A stretch of DNA of 64,000 bases from the NCBI GenBank assembly GCA_958295865.1, contig CATQHF010000004.1, positions 505,506 through 569,505 of the forward strand, given 5' to 3'. A program made the position numbers and the translations under genes. The DNA comes from an uncultured Dehalococcoidia bacterium (GTDB taxonomy: Bacteria; Chloroflexota; Dehalococcoidia; Lucifugimonadales; JADFKI01). This document shows, one piece after another, positions 35,146 through 42,941 of the stretch. Each line of letters begins with the position of its first letter. Position 1 is the first letter of the stretch. Below the pieces are notes generated by a model, which was given only the letters and a program-made list of their open reading frames with translations, was not told the origin of the DNA and did no database searches.

Positions 35146-36345
35146 ATCTATATCTCGCACATCAGCCTGACCAACTTCCGCAACTATGAGCGGCTGGAGC
35201 TGGACTTGCAGCCGGGCATGACGCTGTTTCAGGGCGGCAACGGCGAGGGCAAGAGCAATCTGCTCGAGGCGATCTACATGCTCGCGGTCGCTCGCTCGCC
35301 GCGCGCGTCAAGCGACCGCGAGTTGATACGGCGCAGCAACGGCGAGGGCGAGTTCTACACACAGGTCGCGGCAAAGGTGGAGCGCGACGGCGATCCCGTC
35401 AACTTGCAGATAAACTTTCGCAGCGCTACGACGCCTGCGGTCGCAGATGAAGCGCATGCCGCCGACAGCGCCGCGGAGCGGGGGCGTTCGGCGCTGACGA
35501 CGCAGAAATACTTTCGCGTGAACGGCGCGCCGCGTCGCGCGTCGGCGCTGGTGGGGCATCTGAACGCCGCGATGTTCAGCGCGGAAGACTTGGACATAGT
35601 GTACGGCTCGCCAAGCGTGCGCCGCCGCTATCTGAACATACTGATTTCGCAGACAGACCGCGAGTATCTCGGCGCGATACAGCGTTACGACCGCGTACTG
35701 CGGCAGCGCAACCACCTTTTGCGTCAGATACGCGACGGCTCAGCGCGCGCCGATGAGCTTGCGTTCTGGGATGGTGAGCTGGTCAAAGAGGGCAAGCGCA
35801 TCATGTCGCAGCGCCAAAGCACGCTGCGGATGCTATCGGAGGGCGCGGCTCCCACTTATGCCGCCTTGAGCGGCGTTGGCGAGGATTTGGCTATGATGTA
35901 CAGCCCCAATGTGGCATTGCGCGGCGACGCATCCGAGGATGCAGCGGCGGAGCTGATGCGCGCGAAGCTGGCGGAGCGGCGCAGGCAGGAAATCGCGCGA
36001 GGCACAACGGTAACGGGACCTCACCGCGATGACCTGCGCTTGACGCTTGACGGCATGGATGTGGCGGCGTTCGCATCGCGCGGGCAGACGCGAACCGTGG
36101 TATTGGCGATGAAGTTGGCAGAGGCGGCGTATCTCGAAAGTCGGCGCGGTCAGCAGCCCGTCATACTGCTCGACGATGTGCTATCGGAGTTGGACGCGGT
36201 GCGCCGTGAGCAGGTGCTGGAGCGCGCGAGTCGTTATCATCAGACGCTGATAACGACGGCGGATGCCCAAGTCATCGCGCCGCCTTGGATGGCGCGCATG
36301 GCGCGCTTCGGCGTGCATCGGGGCGGCGTGCAACTGCTTTCATAG
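35146..36345 (+). CDS. recF: RecF recombination mediator, apparently with an ATC start
   Basis: A RecF ATPase of about 399 residues: conserved N-terminus YISHISLTNFRNYERLELDL, Walker A GGNGEGKSNLLEAI, FRVNGAPRR, TGPHRDDL, and Walker B PVILLDDVLSELD. The expected first residue falls on ATC at 35146, with GAGGGG five bases before it. The frame is closed upstream by TAG at 35116, and there is no ATG, GTG or TTG between. The first canonical start (TTG 35206) would remove the first strand and helix. A rare AUC start or a base error are the options. No dnaA/dnaN neighbours are present. Confidence 0.85.
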   Translation: MYISHISLTNFRNYERLELDLQPGMTLFQGGNGEGKSNLLEAIYMLAVARSPRASSDRELIRRSNGEGEFYTQVAAKVERDGDPVNLQINFRSATTPAVADEAHAADSAAERGRSALTTQKYFRVNGAPRRASALVGHLNAAMFSAEDLDIVYGSPSVRRRYLNILISQTDREYLGAIQRYDRVLRQRNHLLRQIRDGSARADELAFWDGELVKEGKRIMSQRQSTLRMLSEGAAPTYAALSGVGEDLAMMYSPNVALRGDASEDAAAELMRAKLAERRRQEIARGTTVTGPHRDDLRLTLDGMDVAAFASRGQTRTVVLAMKLAEAAYLESRRGQQPVILLDDVLSELDAVRREQVLERASRYHQTLITTADAQVIAPPWMARMARFGVHRGGVQLLS

Positions 36346-36365
36346 CCGCCGGGCTAGATATGGCG

Positions 36366-36725
36366 CTAGGCGCTCTTTCGCAGCGGGCCGTTGGGGCGCA
36401 GTTCGTCCAGGATGGCGGTCGTCTCTGCCGCGAAGCTCTCGCCGGACTTGCGCCGCTTAGCCAGCAGGTCGAGCGCGTAATCGGATATGCCGGCGCGAAT
36501 ACGCAGATCCTCGGGCTTGTAGCGCATGCAGCGGCGCATCAGCACCTGCGCCGGGCGTCCCGTCTTCTCGGTGCAGCCATAGGCGTAGGGGCACATGTAG
36601 GCGTAGCAGGTGGTCGCTTCGCGGTAGATGGGCGGCACGCGGCTGGATGACGGCGCTACATGCGCGCTTACAAAGTCGTTGAGGGGCTTGTCGAGCGCGC
36701 CGGGCAAGGGTGTTGCATTACGCAT
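36366..36725 (-). CDS. unknown cysteine-containing protein
   Basis: A 119-residue protein. Cysteines at about 40, 45 and 52 in TTCYAYMCPYAYGCTEKTG, with a fourth in LMRRCMRY, could bind zinc or an iron-sulfur cluster. The C-terminal half is charged and helical. I do not recognise the family. It converges with recF, from which it is separated by 20 bp, and has no partner on its own strand. Confidence 0.5.
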   Translation of the reverse strand: MRNATPLPGALDKPLNDFVSAHVAPSSSRVPPIYREATTCYAYMCPYAYGCTEKTGRPAQVLMRRCMRYKPEDLRIRAGISDYALDLLAKRRKSGESFAAETTAILDELRPNGPLRKSA

Positions 36726-36829
36726 GAGGGTAGCCTTTCAGTCGCTGCAATGAACTGATCTGTTTTGTGTAAATACTAAACACAAAATTAGAAAAGTTCA
36801 ATAACCTGTGGCACAGATGCGAGCGAGTG

Positions 36830-37010
36830 TCGGCTCTGTTGGCATTTACGCCATTCCCGTGAAAACGGGAGTTCAGAGCCGCGAAAGGGGGCGAATTTCG
36901 CGCTATTCACGCCGATTGGAAGCCCTGGGATTCCTGCCCCTGCTTCCGCAGGGGGTGACGTTCTTTCGCAGGAATGACGGGGTAAGATTTCAAAATGCTC
37001 ACACAATCTA
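36830..37010. repeat. MITE-like palindromic element, family B
   Basis: Left end TCGGCTCTGTTGGCATTT and right end AAATGCTCACACAATCTA are imperfect inverted repeats. The inside carries the CCATTCCCGTGAAAACGGGAG palindrome and a CCCCTGCTTCCGCAGGGGGTGAC hairpin. The remainder of the gap up to clpX (37011-37170) holds nothing I can identify. Confidence 0.65.
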
Positions 37011-37170
37011 GCGGCTCGACGGTGTGAGCGCAGCGATGAGGGCGCGAAGTGAGGCGGTCGGGTGTCGCCCGTCAGAGCGCGAGGCGTGCGCTCAGGGCGC
37101 GATGGGATCGGCGGAAGCCAAGACAAAGGGCGAGTGAACGGCGAAACGAACTTGTGCGCGCGTTAGCGGA

Positions 37171-38454
37171 CTATGCGGACTTCTTTTCCATGATTGGCAT
37201 CGGCACTATGTCGCCGTTGCCCATCTTCAGGGTGGCGGGCGTCTTGCCCACGATGGCGTCGGCGTCGATGATGCAATGGGTCACGCCGGACATGCTGGGC
37301 AGCTCGTACATCACATCGAGCAGCGTCTGCTCCAAAATCGTGCGGAGTCCGCGCGCGCCGGTCTTGTGCTTCAGCGCCTGCTCCGCGGCGGCGTCCAGCG
37401 CGGCGGCGGTGAACACCAACTCGACATCATCCATGCTAAAGAGCGATTCGTACTGGCGCACTAGGGCGTTCTTCGGCTCGGTGAGCACCTTGATGAGGGC
37501 GGGCTTGTCGAGGGCGTCGAGGCTGGCGATGACCGGCAGACGTCCGACGAACTCGGGGATGAAGCCGTACTCCATCAGGTCGTCGGGATTGACATGGTGA
37601 AGGACGCTGTCTCCGGCCCGCATGCTCAAAGTGTTTGACGCCGCGCCCTTGAAGCCGATGGTGTGCTTGTCCTTGAAGACGCGCTTGTTGATGATGTCTT
37701 CCATGCCCTCGAACGCGCCGCCGCACATGAATAGTATGTTGTCGGTGCGAATTTGCAGGAAGTCCTGATGAGGATGCTTGCGCCCGCCCTGGGGCGGCAC
37801 ATTGGCGACGCAGCCCTCGATTATCTTGAGCAGCGCCTGCTGCACGCCCTCGCCCGACACATCGCGCGTAATGGACGGGTTGTTGCTCTTGCGGGCGATC
37901 TTGTCTATTTCGTCTATGTAGATTATGCCCTGTTCGGCGCGCGCCACATCAAAGTCGGATGCTTGTATCAGGCGCAGCAGTATGTTCTCGACATCCTCGC
38001 CGACATAGCCGGCTTCGGTCAGCGATGTGGCGTCGGCAATGGCAAACGGGACATCCAGGATGCGCGCGAGCGTCTGGGCTATGTGCGTCTTGCCGGAGCC
38101 GGAGGGGCCGAGCGTCAGGATGTTCGCCTTCTGAATCTCGACATCCGAGTGTCCAGGGGTGGCGCTGACGCGCTTGTAGTGGTTATAGACGGCGACGCTG
38201 AGTATCTTCTTCGCGCGGTCTTGCCCAATGACATACTCTTCCAGGTGCTGGTAGATGAACTTTGGGTTAAGCCCGTTCGCCATCGGGTTGGAGACGCCCT
38301 TGGGTTGGGCGGGTCCGTCCTCGGCGATAATCTGGTCGCACAGCAATACGCATTCGTCGCAAATGAATACCCTGTCGGGGCCTGCGATGAGACGCTTGAC
38401 TTGAGCCTGCGGCTTCCCGCAGAAGGAACACAGGTAATCATTACGGCTTGTCAT
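37171..38454 (-). CDS. clpX: ATP-dependent Clp protease ATP-binding subunit ClpX
   Basis: A 427-residue AAA+ unfoldase. An N-terminal C4 zinc finger (C9, C12, C32, C35), Walker [16 protein letters not shown] near residue 115, Walker [12 protein letters not shown] near 175, sensor region [14 protein letters not shown], and the substrate/ClpP-binding C-terminal domain are present. It lies downstream of tig and clpP on the same strand, the common tig-clpP-clpX order. It delivers unfolded substrates to ClpP. Confidence 0.95.
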   Translation of the reverse strand: MTSRNDYLCSFCGKPQAQVKRLIAGPDRVFICDECVLLCDQIIAEDGPAQPKGVSNPMANGLNPKFIYQHLEEYVIGQDRAKKILSVAVYNHYKRVSATPGHSDVEIQKANILTLGPSGSGKTHIAQTLARILDVPFAIADATSLTEAGYVGEDVENILLRLIQASDFDVARAEQGIIYIDEIDKIARKSNNPSITRDVSGEGVQQALLKIIEGCVANVPPQGGRKHPHQDFLQIRTDNILFMCGGAFEGMEDIINKRVFKDKHTIGFKGAASNTLSMRAGDSVLHHVNPDDLMEYGFIPEFVGRLPVIASLDALDKPALIKVLTEPKNALVRQYESLFSMDDVELVFTAAALDAAAEQALKHKTGARGLRTILEQTLLDVMYELPSMSGVTHCIIDADAIVGKTPATLKMGNGDIVPMPIMEKKSA

Positions 38455-38524
38455 AATGCGAAGACTCCCTTGTCATCAATTATCGGAGTCAGCGAGCGAT
38501 GGGCTACATCGCGTCAAGCTCCGA

Positions 38525-39172
38525 CTACGATCCACTCGAGGATGTAAGGACTTCGTCAACCAGCCCGTATTCCTGCGCCTGTTCCGCGCTCATGTAATGG
38601 TCGCGGTCGGTGTCCTGCGCGATTTTCTCGTAGGGCTGGCCGGTGCTTTCGGCTAGGATGGTGCGGATCTTGTCCTGCAAGCGCAGGATTTCGCGCGCCG
38701 CAATTTCGACATCGCTCGCCTGTCCCTGCGCGCCGCCCATCGCCTGGTGCATGTGGATGGTGGAGTCGGGCAGAGCGAATCGCTTGCTCTTAGCGCCCGC
38801 GCACAGCAGCACGGTGCCCATGCTCGCCGCCAAGCCCACGCAGATGGTGGACACATCGGGGCGAATCAGCCGCATCGTGTCGTATATCGCAAGCCCGGCG
38901 TATATCACGCCGCCGGGCGAGTTGATGTAGAGGCTCACATCGCGCTCGGGGTCTTCCCTGTCGAGGAAAAGCAGCTGCGCGATGATGGCGTTGGCAACCT
39001 GGTCGTTGATTGGCGTGCCCAGATAGACTATGCGCTCTTTGAGCAGCATGGAGTAGATGTCATAAGCGCGCTCGCCCCTGGGCCCCGATTCCACCACCAT
39101 CGGGATGATGTTCTCAGGCACACCGACCTGCGGCAAGGCGCTTGCGTTCAAATCTTCAGGCCTGTACAACAT
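38525..39172 (-). CDS. clpP: ATP-dependent Clp protease proteolytic subunit
   Basis: A 215-residue serine protease: SPGG oxyanion loop at 85-88, nucleophile Ser117 in GLAASMGT, His142 in IHMHQAMGG, and Asp near 193 in [10 protein letters not shown]. The propeptide-like N-terminus is short ([16 protein letters not shown]). The gene sits between trigger factor and clpX, so chaperone and protease are made together. Confidence 0.95.
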   Translation of the reverse strand: MLYRPEDLNASALPQVGVPENIIPMVVESGPRGERAYDIYSMLLKERIVYLGTPINDQVANAIIAQLLFLDREDPERDVSLYINSPGGVIYAGLAIYDTMRLIRPDVSTICVGLAASMGTVLLCAGAKSKRFALPDSTIHMHQAMGGAQGQASDVEIAAREILRLQDKIRTILAESTGQPYEKIAQDTDRDHYMSAEQAQEYGLVDEVLTSSSGS

Positions 39173-39226
39173 CGTCTGTTCTCCTTCAGTATGAGGGGTT
39201 CGCTATATGTCTTGATGTAAGTTCTT

Positions 39227-40609
39227 CTATTTTTCGGTTTCGTCGTCCGCTTCGGCTTCGGGCCGGTCGTCGGCATCCGTAAGTTCGGAAGCTTCGCCTT
39301 GGTCGTCGGCTTTGGCAAGCTCGGGAGCTTCGCCCTTAACGATGGCGAGAAGCCGTTCCTCCACCATCTCCAAGTGCAGCATCCGACGAATGGACGCTCG
39401 TATCTCGTCGGTTATCTCCGGCAGTTCAGAAGCATCGGGGTTCTGTTCGCGGTTCCGCTCGATGACGGTCTGGATGCGCTCTTCTACCTGCTCATCGGAG
39501 ACCTCTATGCCTTCCAGGACGCCGAGCTTCTCCAGCGCGACGGCGCGCTTGATGCGCCCAACCGCTTCTTCGCGCAGCTGCGCGCGCATCTCATCTTCCG
39601 AGCTGCCCACGGCGCGCAGATAGTCGCCCATGCGGATGTTCATGCGGGCGAGCGCCTGCCCCTGCTCGTTCAGCAGGTGGTTGACTTCATTGTCGATAAT
39701 CACCGGCGCAATCAGCACGGAAGCGCCCTCAAGCAGGCTCTCCACGGCGGAAATTCGCAGATCATGTTCCGCGGTATTCTCAGACTCGGTCTTGAGTTCG
39801 CTCTCAATCTGTTCGCGCAACTCTTCCAGCGAGTCGTAGCCCTCGCCAATACCCTTGGCGAACTCTTCGTCCAGCTCAGGCAGGATGTGTTCCTTGACAT
39901 CGCTCACCGTGACCGATACTTGAACGGTCTTGCCTATCATATCAATATCGGGGTAGTCATCCGCAACCACCAGCTCGAACTCTTTTGGCGTGTCCAATTC
40001 AGCGCCCACCAGCGCCTCGGAAAATCCGGGGAATGGAAGTTCAGTGTCCTCCGCGAGTAGATACACCGTGTCCGTTTCGTCCAGAATGGTCTCGTCGCCC
40101 ACCGTGCCGGTAGCGGTCATAGTTACCATGTCGCCCATCTCAATGGCGCGCTCAACGGGTTCCCATGATGCTATACTATTTTGCAGTTGTTCCAGCCTTT
40201 GTTGGACATCTTCTTCTCCAACTTCAGCGATGTTCGTCTCCACGCGAATGTCCCGGTAGTCGCCAAGATCCACTTCGGGCTTCAGCGGCACGGTCGCCTT
40301 GAAGGTTACGGGATCGAGGTCGAGCACTTCCATGTTGGGCATTCCGCCGGGCACAAGCTCCTGCGCGTCCATCGCCCTGCCAGTAACCTCGGGCAGCATC
40401 GTGTCCAGCACCTCGTTGAGCAGCGCCTCACGCCCCACGAACTGCATTACGATGTGGCGCGGCACGCGGCCCTTGCGGAAGCCCGGATAGGTGATATGCG
40501 GGCGAACCTTGCGAAAGCCGATATCGAGATACGGCGCAATGTCCGCGTCTTCCATCTCGATGTGAAGCACAGTCTGGAGGTCAACAATTTCCCCTTGAGT
40601 AATTCGCAC
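39227..40609 (-). CDS. tig: trigger factor
   Basis: A 460-residue ribosome-associated chaperone. The ribosome-binding domain carries FRKGRVPRHIV near residue 43 (the GFRxGxxP signature). The FKBP-like PPIase domain follows around residues 155-240 (MGDMVTMTATGTV, LPFPGFSEALVGA), then the helical C-terminal arms. The last 35 residues are acidic and repetitive. It starts at GTG with AGGAGA upstream. Confidence 0.92.
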   Translation of the reverse strand: MRITQGEIVDLQTVLHIEMEDADIAPYLDIGFRKVRPHITYPGFRKGRVPRHIVMQFVGREALLNEVLDTMLPEVTGRAMDAQELVPGGMPNMEVLDLDPVTFKATVPLKPEVDLGDYRDIRVETNIAEVGEEDVQQRLEQLQNSIASWEPVERAIEMGDMVTMTATGTVGDETILDETDTVYLLAEDTELPFPGFSEALVGAELDTPKEFELVVADDYPDIDMIGKTVQVSVTVSDVKEHILPELDEEFAKGIGEGYDSLEELREQIESELKTESENTAEHDLRISAVESLLEGASVLIAPVIIDNEVNHLLNEQGQALARMNIRMGDYLRAVGSSEDEMRAQLREEAVGRIKRAVALEKLGVLEGIEVSDEQVEERIQTVIERNREQNPDASELPEITDEIRASIRRMLHLEMVEERLLAIVKGEAPELAKADDQGEASELTDADDRPEAEADDETEK

Positions 40610-40646
40610 AAAAGTCTCCTGAAAAGCATCTGCTCACGCTTAATTG

Positions 40647-40675
40647 ATTATAGCACGTCCCTTGTGCCGTAGAAA
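40647..40675 (-). promoter_or_regulatory. putative tig-clpP-clpX promoter
   Basis: A perfect -10 TATAAT (40647-40652, minus strand) lies 38 bp before the tig start. The -35 candidate TTTCTA at 17-bp spacing is weak. Confidence 0.45.
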
Positions 40676-40722
40676 ACAATCAGGCGGGGCAAGCGCGCAG
40701 GCATCTGCGAACTGAAGCGATA

Positions 40723-40751
40723 TTGACACGCCCAGAATTGTTGTTTAGGAT
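40723..40751 (+). promoter_or_regulatory. sigma70-type promoter of the 134-residue membrane protein
   Basis: TTGACA (40723-40728), 17 bp, TAGGAT (40746-40751), placed 44 bp before the ATG. It is back-to-back with the trigger factor promoter. Confidence 0.6.
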
Positions 40752-40795
40752 GCAAAAGATAGGGGTTGATACTTTGCAGTGTATAGGGTAGCGGA

Positions 40796-41200
40796 ATGCC
40801 TGATCAGTATGAGCAGGAGATTGAGGACATATTGAGGCAAGCGGAGGCGGAAGCGCCGCTGCCACAGCCACGCTCGCGGCAGAGCCTGCGCGGTCTCGTG
40901 CGGCAGTATGCGCGCCAGTCGCTGAACAACAACGCTTGGGGCATCTCGCCGGGGCGTATAATGCTCACGGCATTGGCGCTGATACTGGCGGCGATATTAC
41001 TGCGCCCGTTCTTGCCGTCGCTGTTCGGGGTGCTGGCGTGGGCAGGGCTTATCATCTTCATCATCGCCTACGGCTTGTTCTTCGTGAAGCCGTCAAGAAA
41101 GTATCCGCCCAAGAAGTGGCGCGGGCGATATGTCGAAGACGAGCCGACCAATCTCTTTACTTCCCTGAAGGACAAGCTCACGCGCCGCTTCAAGCGCTGA
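40796..41200 (+). CDS. small membrane protein, unknown
   Basis: A 134-residue protein. The N-terminal 50 residues are soluble and acidic then basic, followed by two hydrophobic helices (IMLTALALILAAILL and LFGVLAWAGLIIFIIAYGLFF) and a very basic C-terminus (KYPPKKWRGRYVED, DKLTRRFKR). The layout resembles membrane-anchored housekeeping proteins found in Chloroflexi, but I cannot name a family. It has its own promoter and terminator, so it is a single-gene unit divergent from trigger factor. Confidence 0.65.
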   Translation: MPDQYEQEIEDILRQAEAEAPLPQPRSRQSLRGLVRQYARQSLNNNAWGISPGRIMLTALALILAAILLRPFLPSLFGVLAWAGLIIFIIAYGLFFVKPSRKYPPKKWRGRYVEDEPTNLFTSLKDKLTRRFKR

Positions 41201-41229
41201 CATTCCGTTCGTGATGACACGCATGCGTA

Positions 41230-41257
41230 GGGGCAGGCATTTGTGCCTGCCCCTTTT
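41230..41257 (+). terminator. intrinsic terminator
   Basis: GGGGCAGGCA, loop TTTG, TGCCTGCCCC, then TTTTGCTT: a perfect 10-bp stem and T tract 30 bp after the membrane-protein gene. Confidence 0.85.
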
Positions 41258-41265
41258 GCTTAGAA

Positions 41266-41318
41266 CTTATCTCATAGATAGACCGATTGCGATTTTCAGG
41301 GTTAAACGGCAGCGTTGT
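41266..41318. repeat. 53-bp dispersed repeat, family E (copy 2)
   Basis: CTTATCTCATAGATAGACCG followed by ATTGCGATTTTCAGGGTTAA. It matches 30991-31043 and is followed by a REP palindrome at about 41345-41372. Confidence 0.7.
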
Positions 41319-41407
41319 CTATACTTGGGTGTGCCTTCAATGCTCCGGATTCCCTCTTTCGCAGGAATGACGAATAGGCTTGCTGCATATACGGAAACTC
41401 TATCTCA

Positions 41408-41689
41408 TTATGCGACCCGATTGACCTCTATACTATCTGCCCTCTTCATTACTTGGGCGAGATCATAAGCCGCCTGCAACTGATACCACGCCGAAGCGCC
41501 ACCGCCGAAAGCCTTGTCCAAGCGCACCGCCATCTCCGGGGAGATCCCGGAGTTGCCGTCGATGACATCAGACAGATGCTTGCGACTGACCCCTAGATGC
41601 GCGGCTGCGTCGGTTACGCTGAGACCGAGCGGCTCCAGGCAGTCGTAGCGGATGGACAGCCCCGGGGGTGGCGGATTATTCATGGGCAT
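41408..41689 (-). CDS. higA: orphan HigA-family antitoxin
   Basis: A 93-residue protein: [25 protein letters not shown] helix-turn-helix and [26 protein letters not shown], close to the complete HigA at 15801. The toxin gene that should precede it survives only as fragments at 41702-41795, so this antitoxin stands alone. It may still bind DNA or counter HigB toxins from elsewhere. Confidence 0.8.
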   Translation of the reverse strand: MPMNNPPPPGLSIRYDCLEPLGLSVTDAAAHLGVSRKHLSDVIDGNSGISPEMAVRLDKAFGGGASAWYQLQAAYDLAQVMKRADSIEVNRVA

Positions 41690-41701
41690 GGCTTGAACCT
41701 T

Positions 41702-41795
41702 TCAGTGATAATCAACAAAGTCAACATGTAACCCATGCCTTCACAGCCGTCAACAATTCGCTTCGGCATCTTCTGCGGCGCATCAACCGCGTGGG
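41702..41795 (-). pseudogene. higB: decayed higB toxin
   Basis: On the minus strand a VDFVDYH-stop coding stretch ends 12 bp before the higA start, exactly where a HigB C-terminus should lie. A second fragment in another frame (APQKMPKRIVDG) resembles the APQHLRKLKRIL region of HigB. The middle and the 5' part are gone, and family B repeat DNA follows immediately. Confidence 0.6.
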
Positions 41796-41849
41796 ATCCT
41801 GCTTTCGCGGGAATGACGAGATAGAAGGTCAAAATGTTCACAGAACCTA
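41790..41849. repeat. right end of a truncated family B element
   Basis: Starts within the TGCTTTCGCGGGAATGACG palindrome and ends AAATGTTCACAGAACCTA. It abuts both the higB remnant and, sharing the TAGG, the complete element that follows. Confidence 0.6.
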
Positions 41850-42046
41850 GGTTGTGTGGACATTTGCGTCATTCCCGCCCGCTCACCCGTCATTCCCGTG
41901 AAAACGGGAATCCAGAATCTCAGGATGTAGGTATTTTCGCATATTCAGGCAATCCAAAAGCGCTGGCTTCCTGCCCCTGCTTTCGTAGGGGTGACGTTCT
42001 TTCGCAGGAATGACGGGATGAAAAATCGAAATGTTCACATAACCTA
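41848..42046. repeat. MITE-like palindromic element, family B (best copy)
   Basis: 199 bp with inverted ends TAGGTTGTGTGGACATTT and TAGGTTATGTGAACATTT (16 of 18 positions agree). TA at both borders would suit TA-targeting transposition. There is no coding capacity. Confidence 0.75.
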
Positions 42047-42078
42047 GTGAATGTTCGAGGTGGAGTGCGGAGCGCGCA

Positions 42079-42795
42079 TCATTCTTTGGGAATGTCCAAA
42101 GTCAATTGCTTGACGAGGAACTTGTCCCCAACCTTGAGCGCGATACCCCACCTTTCATCATCCAATACTACCCATTCCAAGCCATTCATGTCGAAAGCCA
42201 AGCCGTCGACATTGTCTTCGCATGCGGCTTGGTAGCAGATTGTGGCTGTTGTCGCAGTCTTGACTAGGCTCAATTCAAGGTTCTCATACTCAAAAATGTG
42301 GAGTGGGGCAAGGAACGCATTCGGAATTACCGTATTTTCAGATGAATATATGTCGGTGTCATCGGTGACTACGTCGTACATCTTGACCTGATCGCCGTCT
42401 CTACGCATATATGAACCAGTCAGCGTTATCGTTCCGAGCGCAAGGGATTCTATTGGGTCAGAATCTATTACCGTGTCCGTCCAGTCTGAGGCTGAGCGAT
42501 ATTCCAAGCGGTGGGTTTCCCTAACCGTTTGCCCATTCCACACCTCACCATCGATTTCGTACACCATCGTCAAGGACGGCCAATAAGCCTTTGTTTCAGC
42601 ATCCGAGGAACGCCCGAAACTGAACAAGAAAACGACTGCGCCAACGACTGACAGCAACGAAATCGCAGTAAGGATAAGGACAGGCGCGCGCTTGCGTGCA
42701 ATGTCAACTAGGCGCTGCTGACATTTGCGCCATTCCCGTGAAAGTGGGAGTTTAGTTTCAGGCGTCACCGCGAACCTCTGCCCATTTACGCCCAT
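42079..42795 (-). CDS. membrane-anchored unknown protein with repeat-derived N-terminus
   Basis: A 238-residue protein. Residues 1-29 (with LPLSREWRKCQQ) are encoded by a family B repeat. Then comes a membrane anchor (VLILTAISLLSVVGAVVFLFSF, about 39-60) and an extracytoplasmic beta-rich domain of about 175 residues (YWPSLTMVYEIDGEVWNG, TITLTGSYMRRDGDQVKMYD) with two cysteines. No alternative in-frame start was found between the repeat and the anchor. The family is unknown. Lower GC than neighbours suggests acquired DNA. Confidence 0.55.
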   Translation of the reverse strand: MGVNGQRFAVTPETKLPLSREWRKCQQRLVDIARKRAPVLILTAISLLSVVGAVVFLFSFGRSSDAETKAYWPSLTMVYEIDGEVWNGQTVRETHRLEYRSASDWTDTVIDSDPIESLALGTITLTGSYMRRDGDQVKMYDVVTDDTDIYSSENTVIPNAFLAPLHIFEYENLELSLVKTATTATICYQAACEDNVDGLAFDMNGLEWVVLDDERWGIALKVGDKFLVKQLTLDIPKE

Positions 42796-42860
42796 TGGAA
42801 GCGCCGGATTTCCGCTTTCGCAGGAATGACGATTTGATAATCAGCGCATGTTGAGAATAC
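42709..42860. repeat. family B element overlapping a gene start
   Basis: Left end TAGGCGCTGCTGACATTTGC plus the CCATTCCCGTGAAAGTGGGAG palindrome and a second TTTCCGCTTTCGCAGGAATGACG palindrome. The right end is degenerate. Confidence 0.6.
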
Positions 42861-42941
42861 CAACCGCAAGACAATGCGGAAGTGTTTAGGTAGAATAGAT
42901 ATAGGGTGAACCGTAAGCTATCCGAATTACAAGGGAAAGTC

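Noticed and set aside
34951-35160. 69-codon minus-strand frame in the cofD-recF gap
   Set aside because: No ribosome-binding site, no protein-like pattern, and it overlaps the recF start region.
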